This document shows positions 25,646 through 34,455 of a DNA stretch of 64,000 nt, one piece after another. Below the pieces are notes generated by a model that saw only the letters and a program-made list of their open reading frames with translations, ran no database searches and was not told the origin of the DNA. The stretch is taken from the NCBI RefSeq assembly GCF_051652165.1, contig NZ_JBOFTR010000004.1, positions 372,001-436,000 on the forward strand, in the 5' to 3' direction. Made by a program: the position numbers and the translations under genes. Source of the DNA: Plesiomonas sp051652165. GTDB lineage: Bacteria; Pseudomonadota; Gammaproteobacteria; Enterobacterales; CAMTGL01. Within the stretch, counting starts at the first letter, position 1, and the number at the start of each line of letters is the position of its first letter.

Positions 25646-26548
25646 TCAGAGTGCAAACAGCGCCATAAAGACCGGTGCGCTGAGGCTAAGAATAAAGCCA
25701 CTGACAATGGCTGCGGGTACAAGCTGTACACTGCCTGACTTTTGGATCACCGGCAGAGTAAAATCCATTGCCGTTGCACCACCAATACCTACTGCTGACA
25801 TACTGTAGCGGCGTACCAGCAGCGGAATAATCATAATGGCGATCAGCTCACGGAGTAAGTCATTGAAAAATGCTGCACTGCCCAGTATTGGCCCAAGTGC
25901 ATCGGTTAGCATAATGCCAGAAAGTGAATACCAGCCGAACCCTGACGCAATGGCCAACCCTTTATTGAGAGGCAGCCCCAACAGTAATGCTGCAATCAGC
26001 CCGCCAAGCAGGGAACTGATCAGTACAACCACGGCAATCAGCATTCCACGGCGGTTGAGCAAAATTTGTCGCAACGGCATATTGCTATTACGCAACTGAA
26101 TACCAATTAACCACAGTAAAAAAATCAGCGCGTATTCACTGGCTTTACCTGCATGTGCTGACCAAGGTTGTGTTACCCAACCTACAGCAAACCCAACAAA
26201 TACAACGCCCAGCAATTGCAGTGAGTCGGCAGCCATTTTCAGGCGTGAAGGCAATACCTGTTGATGTAACGTAACCTGCCACGGCCAGCATTTATCCACC
26301 ACATATAAAGCAATAAGGTTTAGCAGATTAATACAGCCGAAAAAGACCAGTGCATTCAGCACGATGTGTTGCAAATTTGCAGAAAGGTTATCTAAATAAG
26401 AGAGGGTGATACCCATTAACCCTAAAATAACATAGACCATCCAGCCACATAATTTACCTATCCATGGCGTTAGTGCCGGTTGGCGAAGCGGAAACAGATA
26501 ACCAATAAGCAGAGGAACAATCACAATTAACAGGCCGGAGTACATCAT
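25646..26548 (-). CDS. lysO: L-lysine exporter LysO
   Basis: LysO (YbjE) exports lysine and confers resistance to the antimetabolite thialysine in E. coli. The 300-residue protein has eight or more hydrophobic helices. Family blocks are PLLIGYLFPLRQP, YLDNLSANLQ, LIFLLWLIGIQLRNSNMPLRQILLNRRG, ASGFGWYSLSGIMLTDALGPILGSAAFFNDLLRE and GGATAMDFTLPVIQKSG. It lies between hcp and ybjD as in E. coli. Its upstream leader of about 200 nt contains no riboswitch that I recognise. Confidence 0.93.
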   Translation of the reverse strand: MMYSGLLIVIVPLLIGYLFPLRQPALTPWIGKLCGWMVYVILGLMGITLSYLDNLSANLQHIVLNALVFFGCINLLNLIALYVVDKCWPWQVTLHQQVLPSRLKMAADSLQLLGVVFVGFAVGWVTQPWSAHAGKASEYALIFLLWLIGIQLRNSNMPLRQILLNRRGMLIAVVVLISSLLGGLIAALLLGLPLNKGLAIASGFGWYSLSGIMLTDALGPILGSAAFFNDLLRELIAIMIIPLLVRRYSMSAVGIGGATAMDFTLPVIQKSGSVQLVPAAIVSGFILSLSAPVFMALFAL

Positions 26549-26765
26549 TTTTCCTTAAAACCAGCAGAGCGACAGGGGGGATATTCACACGCTAGCGCAA
26601 AGCCAGAAGGCTGTAAAGAAATGTGTCTGAGATAACGTATCCATAAAATAAAAAAAGAGATTGTTAACATTGTGAAGTAAAACCAACCGCCGATGTAAAT
26701 CACTTGACCACATACCGCTGCGGGGGTAACTCTCTTACAAGATAACGCCTTCACGAGGATGAGAA

Positions 26766-28778
26766 ATGTTTCTCGAACGCATTGAAATTGTTGGATTTCG
26801 TGGTATTAACCGACTGTCACTTTTGCTGGATGAGAACACCGTTTTAATCGGTGAAAATGCCTGGGGAAAATCAAGCCTGCTGGATGCGTTAAGTTTGCTG
26901 CTCGCCCCAGCAGATACCTTGTATCGTTTTAAAGCGAGTGATTTTTATCATCCTCCCGGTGAAGAGCAGGCAAAAGAGCGGCACCTGCATATTGTTTTCA
27001 CCTTTCGCGAGTTGACATCAGGACACTGGCAGCAAGCGCACTATGCACCTTTTCAAGCGGCATGGGTGAGCCCGCGTAATGATAAATTACAGCGGCTGCA
27101 TTTTCGGCTAGAGGGTGAGTGGTGTGATGATGGCTCGGTATCCACATGGCGTAACTTTATTGATGAGCAGGGCAAGCCGTTACACCTTGACAATATTGAA
27201 CCGTTAATCCACCAGCTGATCCGGTTGCATCCGGTATTGCGCTTGCGTGATGCGCGGTTGGTACGTAACCAAAAAGCCAAGTCTGAGCCTACGTCACCCA
27301 ATATGCAGAAGCATACTGACAGGCAGAGAACTCGACCTCTGTCGCGCTACGATAGGGCGCGCCGCTATCTTTTACAGCGGCGATCGCGGCAGATACACAC
27401 TGATTTTATTGAGTCTAAAACCGTGCCGCCTGAGGGGGAAAACGCAAATAAAAATGAAAATGCTGCCATCTCAGCGTATCACACTGATCATCAAACAGGT
27501 CAGCAAGCAAACCACTTTATGGGGGATGCAGAGCACGCCGCACACCCCTTTGATATCTCGGGTGAACTCTCACAGCATATTTATAAAACGCTGTCAGATA
27601 AACTGACCCACAACCTGCAAGATAACCCACAGCGTATTACCAATAAAGAGATCCGTGAAGGGTTGGATGCTGCCCGCCAGCTTCTTGAGCACTACTTTAC
27701 CGAACACAGTACATCACCCACAGTGGCAAGGCGTCGAAGAAGCCCTGACTTGACGCTGCACAACTCATGGCAATCACTTGATATTTTACGGGGATTGGCA
27801 CAGCGCCCTGAGAACCGCACCATCCGCCTGTTACTTTTGGGGATGTTTGCGAGCATTTTGCATGCTAAAGGCATTGAATCACTCGATCCAAACGCCAAAC
27901 CGCTCTTGATTGTAGAAGACCCAGAAACCCGTCTGCACCCGATTATGCTCTCGGTGGCATGGGGGCTGCTCTCGGAATTACCGCTACAGCGGCTGACAAC
28001 CACCAACTCAGGTGAATTGTTGTCGTACGTGCCGGTAGACCGCGTCTGCCGTTTGGTCCGCCATTCGAGTCGAGTCTCTGCCTACCGTATTTTGCCCTCA
28101 ATGCTTAGCCGTGAAGACAGTCGTCGGATTGCGTTTCACATCCGTTTAAACCGAGCATCATCACTTTTTGCGCGTTGCTGGTTACTGGTTGAAGGCGAGA
28201 CGGAAGTCTGGTTGCTGACAGAGCTGGCGCGGCTAGCCGGTTATCATCTGCAATCGGAAGGTATCAAAATTATTGAGTTTGCACAGTGCGGCCTTAAACC
28301 GCTGATCAAGTTTGCCAATGCCATGGGCATTGAGTGGCATGTACTGACCGACGGTGATGATGCCGGTAAGAAATATGCCGCGACTGTACGCGGTTTTTTG
28401 CGAACATCGTCATCACGTAATCCGTTTACCTCTTATCCGGCAAATAACCATGAGTTCAATAGCGATAAAAAGAGTAAAAATGAAAGCCTGACCAGTTCAG
28501 AGCGTGAAAATCTGACATTTTTACCGGTTGCTGATATGGAGTTGTATCTGTTCCATGCCGGTTTTGCGCATGTCTATTATCAAGTGGCACGGTTGCCTGA
28601 AAATATCCCACTCTCGCCGCGGCGGGTAATTGATAAAGCTATTCATCGCACATCCAAACCGGATATGGCATTGGCAATAGTCGAAGAGGCCGAACGGATG
28701 GGAACCGAATCTATACCGAAGTTACTGCGTCAAATGTTTTCAAAGGTGGTGTGGCTAGCTCGTGGGCGGGCAGGGTAG
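26766..28778 (+). CDS. ybjD: OLD-family ATPase/TOPRIM nuclease-like protein YbjD
   Basis: YbjD belongs to the overcoming-lysogeny-defect (OLD) family, an ABC-type ATPase fused to a TOPRIM nuclease domain. Visible are Walker A GENAWGKSS (residues 29-37), the D-loop-like LLIVEDPETRLHP, a TTNSGELL motif, and TOPRIM signatures LLVEGETEVWLL and VLTDGDDAG. At 670 residues it is clearly longer than E. coli YbjD (552). Most of the excess is a polar, low-complexity insertion of about 100 residues (about 165-265, rich in Arg, Lys, Asn and His), with a smaller Ser/Asn-rich one near the TOPRIM end. The cellular role is unknown. Confidence 0.9.
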   Translation: MFLERIEIVGFRGINRLSLLLDENTVLIGENAWGKSSLLDALSLLLAPADTLYRFKASDFYHPPGEEQAKERHLHIVFTFRELTSGHWQQAHYAPFQAAWVSPRNDKLQRLHFRLEGEWCDDGSVSTWRNFIDEQGKPLHLDNIEPLIHQLIRLHPVLRLRDARLVRNQKAKSEPTSPNMQKHTDRQRTRPLSRYDRARRYLLQRRSRQIHTDFIESKTVPPEGENANKNENAAISAYHTDHQTGQQANHFMGDAEHAAHPFDISGELSQHIYKTLSDKLTHNLQDNPQRITNKEIREGLDAARQLLEHYFTEHSTSPTVARRRRSPDLTLHNSWQSLDILRGLAQRPENRTIRLLLLGMFASILHAKGIESLDPNAKPLLIVEDPETRLHPIMLSVAWGLLSELPLQRLTTTNSGELLSYVPVDRVCRLVRHSSRVSAYRILPSMLSREDSRRIAFHIRLNRASSLFARCWLLVEGETEVWLLTELARLAGYHLQSEGIKIIEFAQCGLKPLIKFANAMGIEWHVLTDGDDAGKKYAATVRGFLRTSSSRNPFTSYPANNHEFNSDKKSKNESLTSSERENLTFLPVADMELYLFHAGFAHVYYQVARLPENIPLSPRRVIDKAIHRTSKPDMALAIVEEAERMGTESIPKLLRQMFSKVVWLARGRAG

Positions 28779-28795
28779 ATAGGGTTATTTGCATT

Positions 28796-28821
28796 ATTGA
28801 GTGCCCGATGGGGCACTCAAT
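28796..28821. terminator. Terminator between ybjD and fruK
   Basis: An 11-bp perfect stem (ATTGAGTGCCC paired with GGGCACTCAAT) has a 4-nt loop. It lies between the convergent stops of ybjD and fruK. T tails are weak on both sides. Confidence 0.65.
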
Positions 28822-28893
28822 ATCCGGCTATATTTGACCGTGTAATCGTGCAGGAAATGTTGCCAGAAATACGGTCAAAACGGCTGGAAAATA

Positions 28894-29829
28894 TTAAGAT
28901 AATGGCATGACATGTGTGCTATTGAGCATATAATCAAGAGCTTCCATTGAGGGCACATGTACACCGTGATCAGCCACTGTCCAACTGGCCAGTGCAGTAG
29001 CAAAACGTAACCCTTCGGCCATATCCCAGCCTTTAATGGCCGACCATGCTAACCCTGCCACTAAGGTATCACCTGCACCTACTTCAGAAACCACATTAAT
29101 TTCAGGGGGAATGCTACGGAACCCATTATGTTGTTGTACCGCAATTGCCCCTTGTGAACTGGCTGAAACGACAACAGTTTCAACTCCAAGCTCAAGTAAA
29201 CGGTATGCATAAGGCAGAGCCTGTTCGAGCGTGGTGATCTCCTCTCCACACCAGTGCGATAACTCGTGCAAATTGGGTTTAATTAAGTGTGGCCCCGCTT
29301 TAATGCCTTCGGCCAGCGCAGTAGAGCTAGAGTCAAAATAGACAGTCGCCCCTTTTGCCCGTAACGCGCGGATTAACTCAGCATAAAACCAAGGCTCAAC
29401 ACCGCGCGGCAAACTGCCACTGAGAATAAACAGTGTCTCTGGCGTGGCTTGATGGCGCAGCTGATCAAATAAGCGTTGTTGCAGGGCTGTATCAACGTGA
29501 AATCCGGGGAAATTAATTTCAGTCATGCGGGCATGTGCCTCTGCAAGTTTAATATTCACCCGTGTGCGGCCATTAACACGTAAGAATTGATCTTTGAGGC
29601 CTTTTTGCTCAAATAGATTTTCAAAACCCATTTGATTGTTATCACCCATAAAACCGCTTACGGTAACATCAGCCCCTAAATCAGCTAAAATGCTGGCAAC
29701 GTTAATCCCTTTACCCGCGCAATGGCGGCTAAAATCATTGACCAGATTGAGTTCACCCGGATGTAGTTCATCAATGTTACCGGTTAAATCAATCGCTGGA
29801 TTCAAGGTTACTGCAATCACACGCTGCAT
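28894..29829 (-). CDS. fruK: 1-phosphofructokinase
   Basis: FruK phosphorylates fructose 1-phosphate to fructose 1,6-bisphosphate. The 311-residue PfkB-family protein (E. coli FruK 312) has TLNPAIDLTG at the N-terminus, the first signature with AGKGINVASILADLGADVTVSGFMG, substrate-site GRTRVNIKL, FILSGSLPRGV, and the ATP/anion hole GAGDTLVAGL. The match to FruK is closer than to tagatose-6-phosphate kinases. It is a lone gene: fruB and fruA, its usual operon partners, are not beside it. A Cra-like operator lies upstream. Confidence 0.9.
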   Translation of the reverse strand: MQRVIAVTLNPAIDLTGNIDELHPGELNLVNDFSRHCAGKGINVASILADLGADVTVSGFMGDNNQMGFENLFEQKGLKDQFLRVNGRTRVNIKLAEAHARMTEINFPGFHVDTALQQRLFDQLRHQATPETLFILSGSLPRGVEPWFYAELIRALRAKGATVYFDSSSTALAEGIKAGPHLIKPNLHELSHWCGEEITTLEQALPYAYRLLELGVETVVVSASSQGAIAVQQHNGFRSIPPEINVVSEVGAGDTLVAGLAWSAIKGWDMAEGLRFATALASWTVADHGVHVPSMEALDYMLNSTHVMPLS

Positions 29830-29951
29830 CAGCGATGACTCCTAAAAATAAAAATCAGTAACAACGACGAGAAGACTGCTGTGGATCATCAACAATCAAT
29901 CACTCAGCTCAATATAATGCCGTTAATCGTTTATATGTGATGATTGTACAA

Positions 29952-29967
29952 GCTGAAGCGAATCAGC
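29952..29967. promoter_or_regulatory. Cra (FruR)-like operator
   Basis: GCTGAAGCGAATCAGC differs at two positions from the Cra consensus GCTGAATCGATTCAGC. It is centred about 130 bp upstream of fruK and about 215 bp upstream of ppiC. Cra represses fru genes in the absence of fructose 1-phosphate, so its presence supports the fruK assignment. Confidence 0.6.
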
Positions 29968-30172
29968 ACTAGCTGATTATTCTCAAGATGCAGCGTATTT
30001 CAACACAGAAGATAACTAAAATAATAAAGTGAGCGGATCATAGCAGATTTGTTATGTATTATTGGAATAATTTTCATGAGAAAAGTGTACTTTTAGATGT
30101 ATTAAAACAGGTATTCACATACCAAAGTGATTATCATTTCTAGATTAAGAAAACAGAGTAGGTAAGATAGAT

Positions 30173-30454
30173 ATGGCAAATAAAGCCGCAGCAGTACATA
30201 TTTTAGTAAAAACTGAAAAAGAGTGTATTGTACTTAAACAGAAATTGGCTGCTGGTGCTGATTTTGGCAAGCTGGCGCGCCAGTTTTCAACGTGCCCTTC
30301 AGGAAAACAGGGTGGTGATTTAGGGGAGTTTAGTAAAGGGCAAATGGTGCGAGCGTTTGATCAGGTGGTTTTCTCTGCGCCCTTGCTTGAAGTAATGGGG
30401 CCGGTAAAAACCCAATTTGGGTTTCATCTGATAAAAGTATTATATCGAAATTAA
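30173..30454 (+). CDS. ppiC: Parvulin-type peptidyl-prolyl isomerase PpiC
   Basis: This 93-residue single-domain parvulin is the size of E. coli PpiC. The fold is complete: AAVHILVKTEKEC, ADFGKLARQFSTCPSGKQGGDLGEFSKGQMVRAFDQVVFS and the final KTQFGFHLIKVLYR, with the usual active-site His and Cys positions. It is a soluble cytoplasmic cis-trans prolyl isomerase. AGGTAAG lies 8 nt upstream of the ATG. It stands alone. Confidence 0.96.
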   Translation: MANKAAAVHILVKTEKECIVLKQKLAAGADFGKLARQFSTCPSGKQGGDLGEFSKGQMVRAFDQVVFSAPLLEVMGPVKTQFGFHLIKVLYRN

Positions 30455-30609
30455 TATATTGACGTTTGTATACTCCTTTTTATGTATAGATCTTTATTTA
30501 TATTCATGAGTATTCCAATAGGCCTTTGTCAAATGGATATTCATGCAATTAATAATGATAAACATGGAAAATAATAAACAAATATCACTGCAATTAGTCA
30601 GTATCAAGC

Positions 30610-30632
30610 AAAAGACCAAAAGACCAAAAGAC
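30610..30632. repeat. 8-bp tandem repeat (AAAAGACC, about three copies)
   Basis: Two full copies and seven bases of a third lie between ppiC and roxA. They directly abut a long hairpin. On the minus strand the array supplies a pyrimidine-rich tail (TTTTGGTC) after the hairpin. Confidence 0.85.
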
Positions 30633-30668
30633 ATAGAGGGCATAGTCAATCAACTATGCCCTCTATGT
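30631..30668 (-). terminator. Long hairpin terminator of roxA
   Basis: A perfect 16-bp stem (ACATAGAGGGCATAGT paired with its complement) has a 6-nt loop. It lies 49 bp beyond the roxA stop. It can also block transcription arriving from ppiC. Confidence 0.8.
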
Positions 30669-30716
30669 GAGTATTATATTGCTAGGTTATCAGTATAGTA
30701 ATCTCATTATCAGACA

Positions 30717-31895
30717 TTATTTTGCGTTATTATCATCAAAATCGCTGTCATCAAACTCTTCTCCAGAAATATCCTCAAAATACCAATAACCGGTATTGAC
30801 TAGCTCAGTGAGTAGCGTCATTACGGCAGTATTATTGAGAAGCTCACCGAGCTCTTCAGCACTGAATGCTTCAAGGTCGCACAAGAGCAAACGAAGCTCT
30901 TCACTGCCGTTAGGGAGCAGTAACTCTTCACCATTAATAAAACAACGCTCACCCAGATAAAATGCACGTAGGCCGCCCAAGCGTTGCAGCGTTAGACCAC
31001 TGTGCAACATTTCATACAGATCTTCGGGCGTAAATTCCGGTTCAGCTTCAACTAAATCAAGCTCGTGGCGAGACTGGCTAATAAAGCTACCAAACCAGTT
31101 GTTGAAGTGGGTTTTATCACTGAGTAAATCGAGCATCATACGGTGGATTTTATCCGTTTCGGCAACGGTAATTTCACCCGGCGTGCTGGTTAGCGCCAGA
31201 TCAGGATCATCATAACGGTGGTTACCCAGATCGTGTGCCAATACATGGTCTGCAAAGCTGCTGATTAGATCGCGCTGATCGGGGGCTCGGTATCCAACTG
31301 AAAAACTCATGGAGGTTTCAATCGATTCACCATCGTGTGGGAAACCTGGTGGAATGTATAAAATATCGCCTGGGTTTAGTTCTTCATCAATAATGGGTTT
31401 AAACTGTTCAACATGCAGTAGACTTGGGTGTGGGCAGTGCTCTTGCAATGGCAATTTATCGCCAACACGCCAGCGGCGCAAGCCTGAACCTTGAATGATA
31501 AACACGCCATACTGATCAATATGCGGGCCAACGCCACCGTGCGGGGTAGAGAAGGAGACCATTAAGTCATCAAGACGCCAGTTTGGTAGCACCCGAAACG
31601 GAGTGATCAGTTTTGCAGCCAGCGGATGCCAATGGTTAACCGACTGTACCAACAGTGACCAGTGCGTTTCCCCAAGGTGATCATAGCTCTCGAATGGGCC
31701 ATGCTGGGCATTCCATTGCTGGTTTTTGAAGCTGACAATGCGGCTGTCTGCTTCTGGCTCGGTGGCAATACCGGCCAGCTCATCGGCAGACATCGGGTCA
31801 ATAAAATCAGTAAATGCCCCACGAAGAATGACAGGTTTTTTCTGCCAATATGTCGCCATAAAAGTGGGCCAATTAATATTTAGTTGGTATGGCAT
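30717..31895 (-). CDS. roxA: Ribosomal protein uL16 arginine hydroxylase RoxA (YcfD)
   Basis: RoxA is a 2-oxoglutarate/Fe(II) JmjC oxygenase that hydroxylates an Arg of ribosomal protein L16. I start it at 31895 (MPYQLNINW), as in E. coli; the longer frame begins at a TTG inside the ribosome site GAGGATA. The iron-binding HxD (GPHIDQYGVFIIQG) and distal His (IPPGFPHDGE) are present. The block HGPFESYDHLGETHWSLLVQ is nearly identical to the enterobacterial protein. It has 392 residues against 373, with an acidic tail (EEFDDSDFDDNNAK). It follows phoQ as in E. coli. Confidence 0.96.
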   Translation of the reverse strand: MPYQLNINWPTFMATYWQKKPVILRGAFTDFIDPMSADELAGIATEPEADSRIVSFKNQQWNAQHGPFESYDHLGETHWSLLVQSVNHWHPLAAKLITPFRVLPNWRLDDLMVSFSTPHGGVGPHIDQYGVFIIQGSGLRRWRVGDKLPLQEHCPHPSLLHVEQFKPIIDEELNPGDILYIPPGFPHDGESIETSMSFSVGYRAPDQRDLISSFADHVLAHDLGNHRYDDPDLALTSTPGEITVAETDKIHRMMLDLLSDKTHFNNWFGSFISQSRHELDLVEAEPEFTPEDLYEMLHSGLTLQRLGGLRAFYLGERCFINGEELLLPNGSEELRLLLCDLEAFSAEELGELLNNTAVMTLLTELVNTGYWYFEDISGEEFDDSDFDDNNAK

Positions 31896-32004
31896 AGTGT
31901 CAGGTATCCTCAAAATAGCGGTTGGCGCATTATACGTGTTCTTTTCGCCTCTATCTTGCTTATCTTAGGATCTCTGTGTGCTTTATACGGAGCAAATATT
32001 GCAG

Positions 32005-33489
32005 TCACTCTTCTTGATCGCCAAACATAACAGTCACTTGCGCGCCACCAAGTGCGCCAGAGTGGAAGTGCATCTCACCTTTGTAGCGATCAATAATACT
32101 CAGTGCAATGGTTAAACCAAGCCCTTGGCCTGGTTTTAATGTGTCGGCCCGCTGTCCACGTTGTACCACAATGTGCTGTTTATTGGCTGGAATACCAGGG
32201 CCATCATCATCAACAATCAGTATCAGTTGGTTATTTTGCATGTTGGCACGGATAGAGACAAATTCCAGACTGTACTTACATGCGTTATCAATGATATTTC
32301 CCATTACCTCCATAAAGTCATCTTTATCGCCAATAAAGATAAGCTCTGGTGAAATATCAAGTGATAAGCTAACTCCTTTGCTCGCATAAACTTTATTAAA
32401 TGCACCACATAAGGCATCGAGCATACCGGCCACCGAGGTTAATTTACGGTTAAGTGGCCCATCGTGCGGGCGATCGGCACGGCGCAGGTAATAGCCGATT
32501 TGTTGTGAGATCCGGTCAATCTGCTCTTGTAGCACCGGTTCGGCTTCGTCAAAATGATTTTTTTCGGGGGATAACCGCACAGAGCGCAGGGTAGTTTGTA
32601 GTACGGCCAGTGGGGTTTTCAAGCTGTGGGTCAGATCGCCCAGTGTTGCGCGGTAACGCTCTTGCATCTGTTTTTGTGCGGTAATCAGCCGGTTTAAATT
32701 GATGATCAGGCGGCGCAACTCCTGAGGCGGTTTTGGGCTGAAGTCGAGTTGTTGGCGCTGGTTATTCTCTAGCTCTTCAACTTGTTGGGCAAGATTGGCA
32801 ATGGGCAATAAACTCCAGTTGGCTGCCAGCCATAAAAGCGGGATGATTAGCAGAACATGCGCCAGTAATACCCACTCAAACAGCAACCAGACATAATCAG
32901 CATTTTGTAACTCTTGCGGCACAACATCTAAAGTAACAATGGTCATTGATGGCAGTTCATTACTGGCCGGATAGGTGTTCACGGCCACCGAGTAGGTGAC
33001 TGCATCATCAAGATACTCATTCAGACCCGCTTTTAAACGCTCGTTGTTCATCAGCGGGTAGGTGGCTATTGGGTGCGGGCTATCTATCTCATAGAAACCG
33101 GGTTTTTTTAGCCACTCAGGGGCTATCGCTTTTTCAAATTCCGGTACATTTTCCAGCCGCCAGAGCAATTTTCCGTCAGCATCATAAATCCATGCCAATA
33201 GCATTTTATTGCGCAACAGGCTGTCGGGGACGTGTACGCTGAGCTTATCCTCTTTCCAGTGTGCGAAATTAACGAATAAATTTCCCTCACTGCTCATGAT
33301 CCGGTAGGTCGATTTCTCAAACACATAGATATAACCGCCAATCGCTACAACGCCGTACAGCAGTGATAACACGCCAATTAATACGGCGGTTGCCAGCAGA
33401 AAACGCAGCCGTAATGACTGAAATTTCAGGTTGCCGATAGCCTGTTTAATACGGTTAATGCCTTGTGTTACCCGAGAAAATATCACCAT
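32005..33489 (-). CDS. phoQ: Sensor histidine kinase PhoQ
   Basis: PhoQ senses low Mg2+, acid pH and cationic peptides in the periplasm and controls PhoP. The ATG at 33489 overlaps the phoP stop (TAATG); the protein has 494 residues (E. coli 486). Helices lie at about 30-55 and 205-230. The kinase core has the phospho-His in TLGDLTHSLKTPLAVLQ, the N box in GNIIDNACKYSLEFV, and G boxes DDDGPGIP and GQGLGLTIA. The periplasmic loop keeps YSVAVNTYPAS. However, the acidic cluster before it is only EYLDDA, compared with EDDDDAE in E. coli, which is the Mg2+/membrane-binding patch. Confidence 0.95.
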   Translation of the reverse strand: MVIFSRVTQGINRIKQAIGNLKFQSLRLRFLLATAVLIGVLSLLYGVVAIGGYIYVFEKSTYRIMSSEGNLFVNFAHWKEDKLSVHVPDSLLRNKMLLAWIYDADGKLLWRLENVPEFEKAIAPEWLKKPGFYEIDSPHPIATYPLMNNERLKAGLNEYLDDAVTYSVAVNTYPASNELPSMTIVTLDVVPQELQNADYVWLLFEWVLLAHVLLIIPLLWLAANWSLLPIANLAQQVEELENNQRQQLDFSPKPPQELRRLIINLNRLITAQKQMQERYRATLGDLTHSLKTPLAVLQTTLRSVRLSPEKNHFDEAEPVLQEQIDRISQQIGYYLRRADRPHDGPLNRKLTSVAGMLDALCGAFNKVYASKGVSLSLDISPELIFIGDKDDFMEVMGNIIDNACKYSLEFVSIRANMQNNQLILIVDDDGPGIPANKQHIVVQRGQRADTLKPGQGLGLTIALSIIDRYKGEMHFHSGALGGAQVTVMFGDQEE

Positions 33490-34175
33490 TATTGGCAACT
33501 TAGCTCAAAGCGATATCCCTGACCCCGTACGGTCGTGATCACATCGTTATGCCCCTCACTCTCTTCAAGGGCTAGTTTGCGGCGCAGGCGGCCCATCAGC
33601 ACATCAATGGTGTGGGTTTCACGCAGTTCGGCATCAGCATATAGCTGGAACATCAAATGATCTTTACTGATCACCTGCTGGTGGTTGCGCATCAGGTATT
33701 CGAGGATTTTATACTCAAATGCGGTTAGTTTTACCGGTTGCTGGTGAATAGTGAGTTCGCGGCGTGACAGGTTTAGCTGATACGGGCCGGCGGTCATGTA
33801 GGTAGACGCAATGCCGTTACTGCGGCGAAGCAGTGCCTGTAAACGGGCAACCACTTCCTCGAGCTGAAATGGCTTGGTGACATAATCATCAGCACCTGAT
33901 TCCAGCCCCTGAACTTTCTCTTGCCAGCTTTCGCGTGCGGTGAGTATCAGAATCGGCAATTTTTTTCCAGCGGCTCGCCAACGGCGGATCAGCGATAAAC
34001 CGTCTTCATCGGGCAGGCCGAGATCGACCAGCGCGATATCCAGTTCATGCTCTTGCTGAAAATAGTCCGCTTCTACGGCATCTTTTGCCGCATCAACCTG
34101 ATTCCCTTGCTCTTCAAGCTGCACTTTCAGGTGATGGCGGAGCAGGGCATTATCTTCAACAATCAGAATGCGCAT
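33489..34175 (-). CDS. phoP: Response regulator PhoP
   Basis: This OmpR-family regulator of 228 residues (E. coli 223) has receiver motifs ILIVEDNALLRHHL, phospho-acceptor Asp in IALVDLGLPDEDG, LTARES and the switch Lys in YVTKPF. The winged-helix domain follows (LTAFEYKILEYLMRNHQQVISKDHL, and TIDVLMGRLRRKL). It is the first gene of phoPQ and overlaps phoQ by one base. A PhoP box lies upstream, suggesting autoregulation. Confidence 0.97.
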   Translation of the reverse strand: MRILIVEDNALLRHHLKVQLEEQGNQVDAAKDAVEADYFQQEHELDIALVDLGLPDEDGLSLIRRWRAAGKKLPILILTARESWQEKVQGLESGADDYVTKPFQLEEVVARLQALLRRSNGIASTYMTAGPYQLNLSRRELTIHQQPVKLTAFEYKILEYLMRNHQQVISKDHLMFQLYADAELRETHTIDVLMGRLRRKLALEESEGHNDVITTVRGQGYRFELSCQ

Positions 34176-34292
34176 TAAAACCTCGGACAGTGACTGATTT
34201 ATTCGCCATATAAAAGAGGTGGGTAATTTTACCTCACTGTGTTAACCAGTATTAACATGCTATATGTTATCGCACAACATAATGTGTTTGTT

Positions 34293-34309
34293 TAAACCTA
34301 TGCTAAACA
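34293..34309 (-). promoter_or_regulatory. PhoP box upstream of phoP
   Basis: On the minus strand TGTTTAGCATAGGTTTA fits the PhoP direct-repeat consensus (T/G)GTTTA-N5-(T/G)GTTTA with no mismatch. It lies about 118-134 bp upstream of the phoP start and points toward it. Positive autoregulation of phoPQ through such a box is known in enterobacteria. Confidence 0.75.
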
Positions 34310-34318
34310 AAAGTGCAA

Positions 34319-34349
34319 ACAAAAAAGCCGACAACAGAGTTATCGGCTT
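34319..34349 (-). terminator. Terminator of purB
   Basis: AAGCCGA at 34325-34331 pairs with TCGGCTT at 34343-34349, with further partial pairing in the loop. On the minus strand six Ts follow. It lies about 107 bp beyond the purB stop. Confidence 0.8.
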
Positions 34350-34455
34350 GAATATGCAGTGTATTTTATTTAATGCATGGGAAGTTTTGTAAGGCAACTG
34401 GGTATAACTACATCGTGAAATTGTTAAATCATTGCATTTACAAAATGATATCGTG

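Noticed and set aside
26545..26754. 69-codon ORF and possible lysine riboswitch upstream of lysO
   Set aside because: The ORF has no ribosome site or family match. The leader lacks the conserved lysine-aptamer strings I would expect, so I do not call an RNA element.
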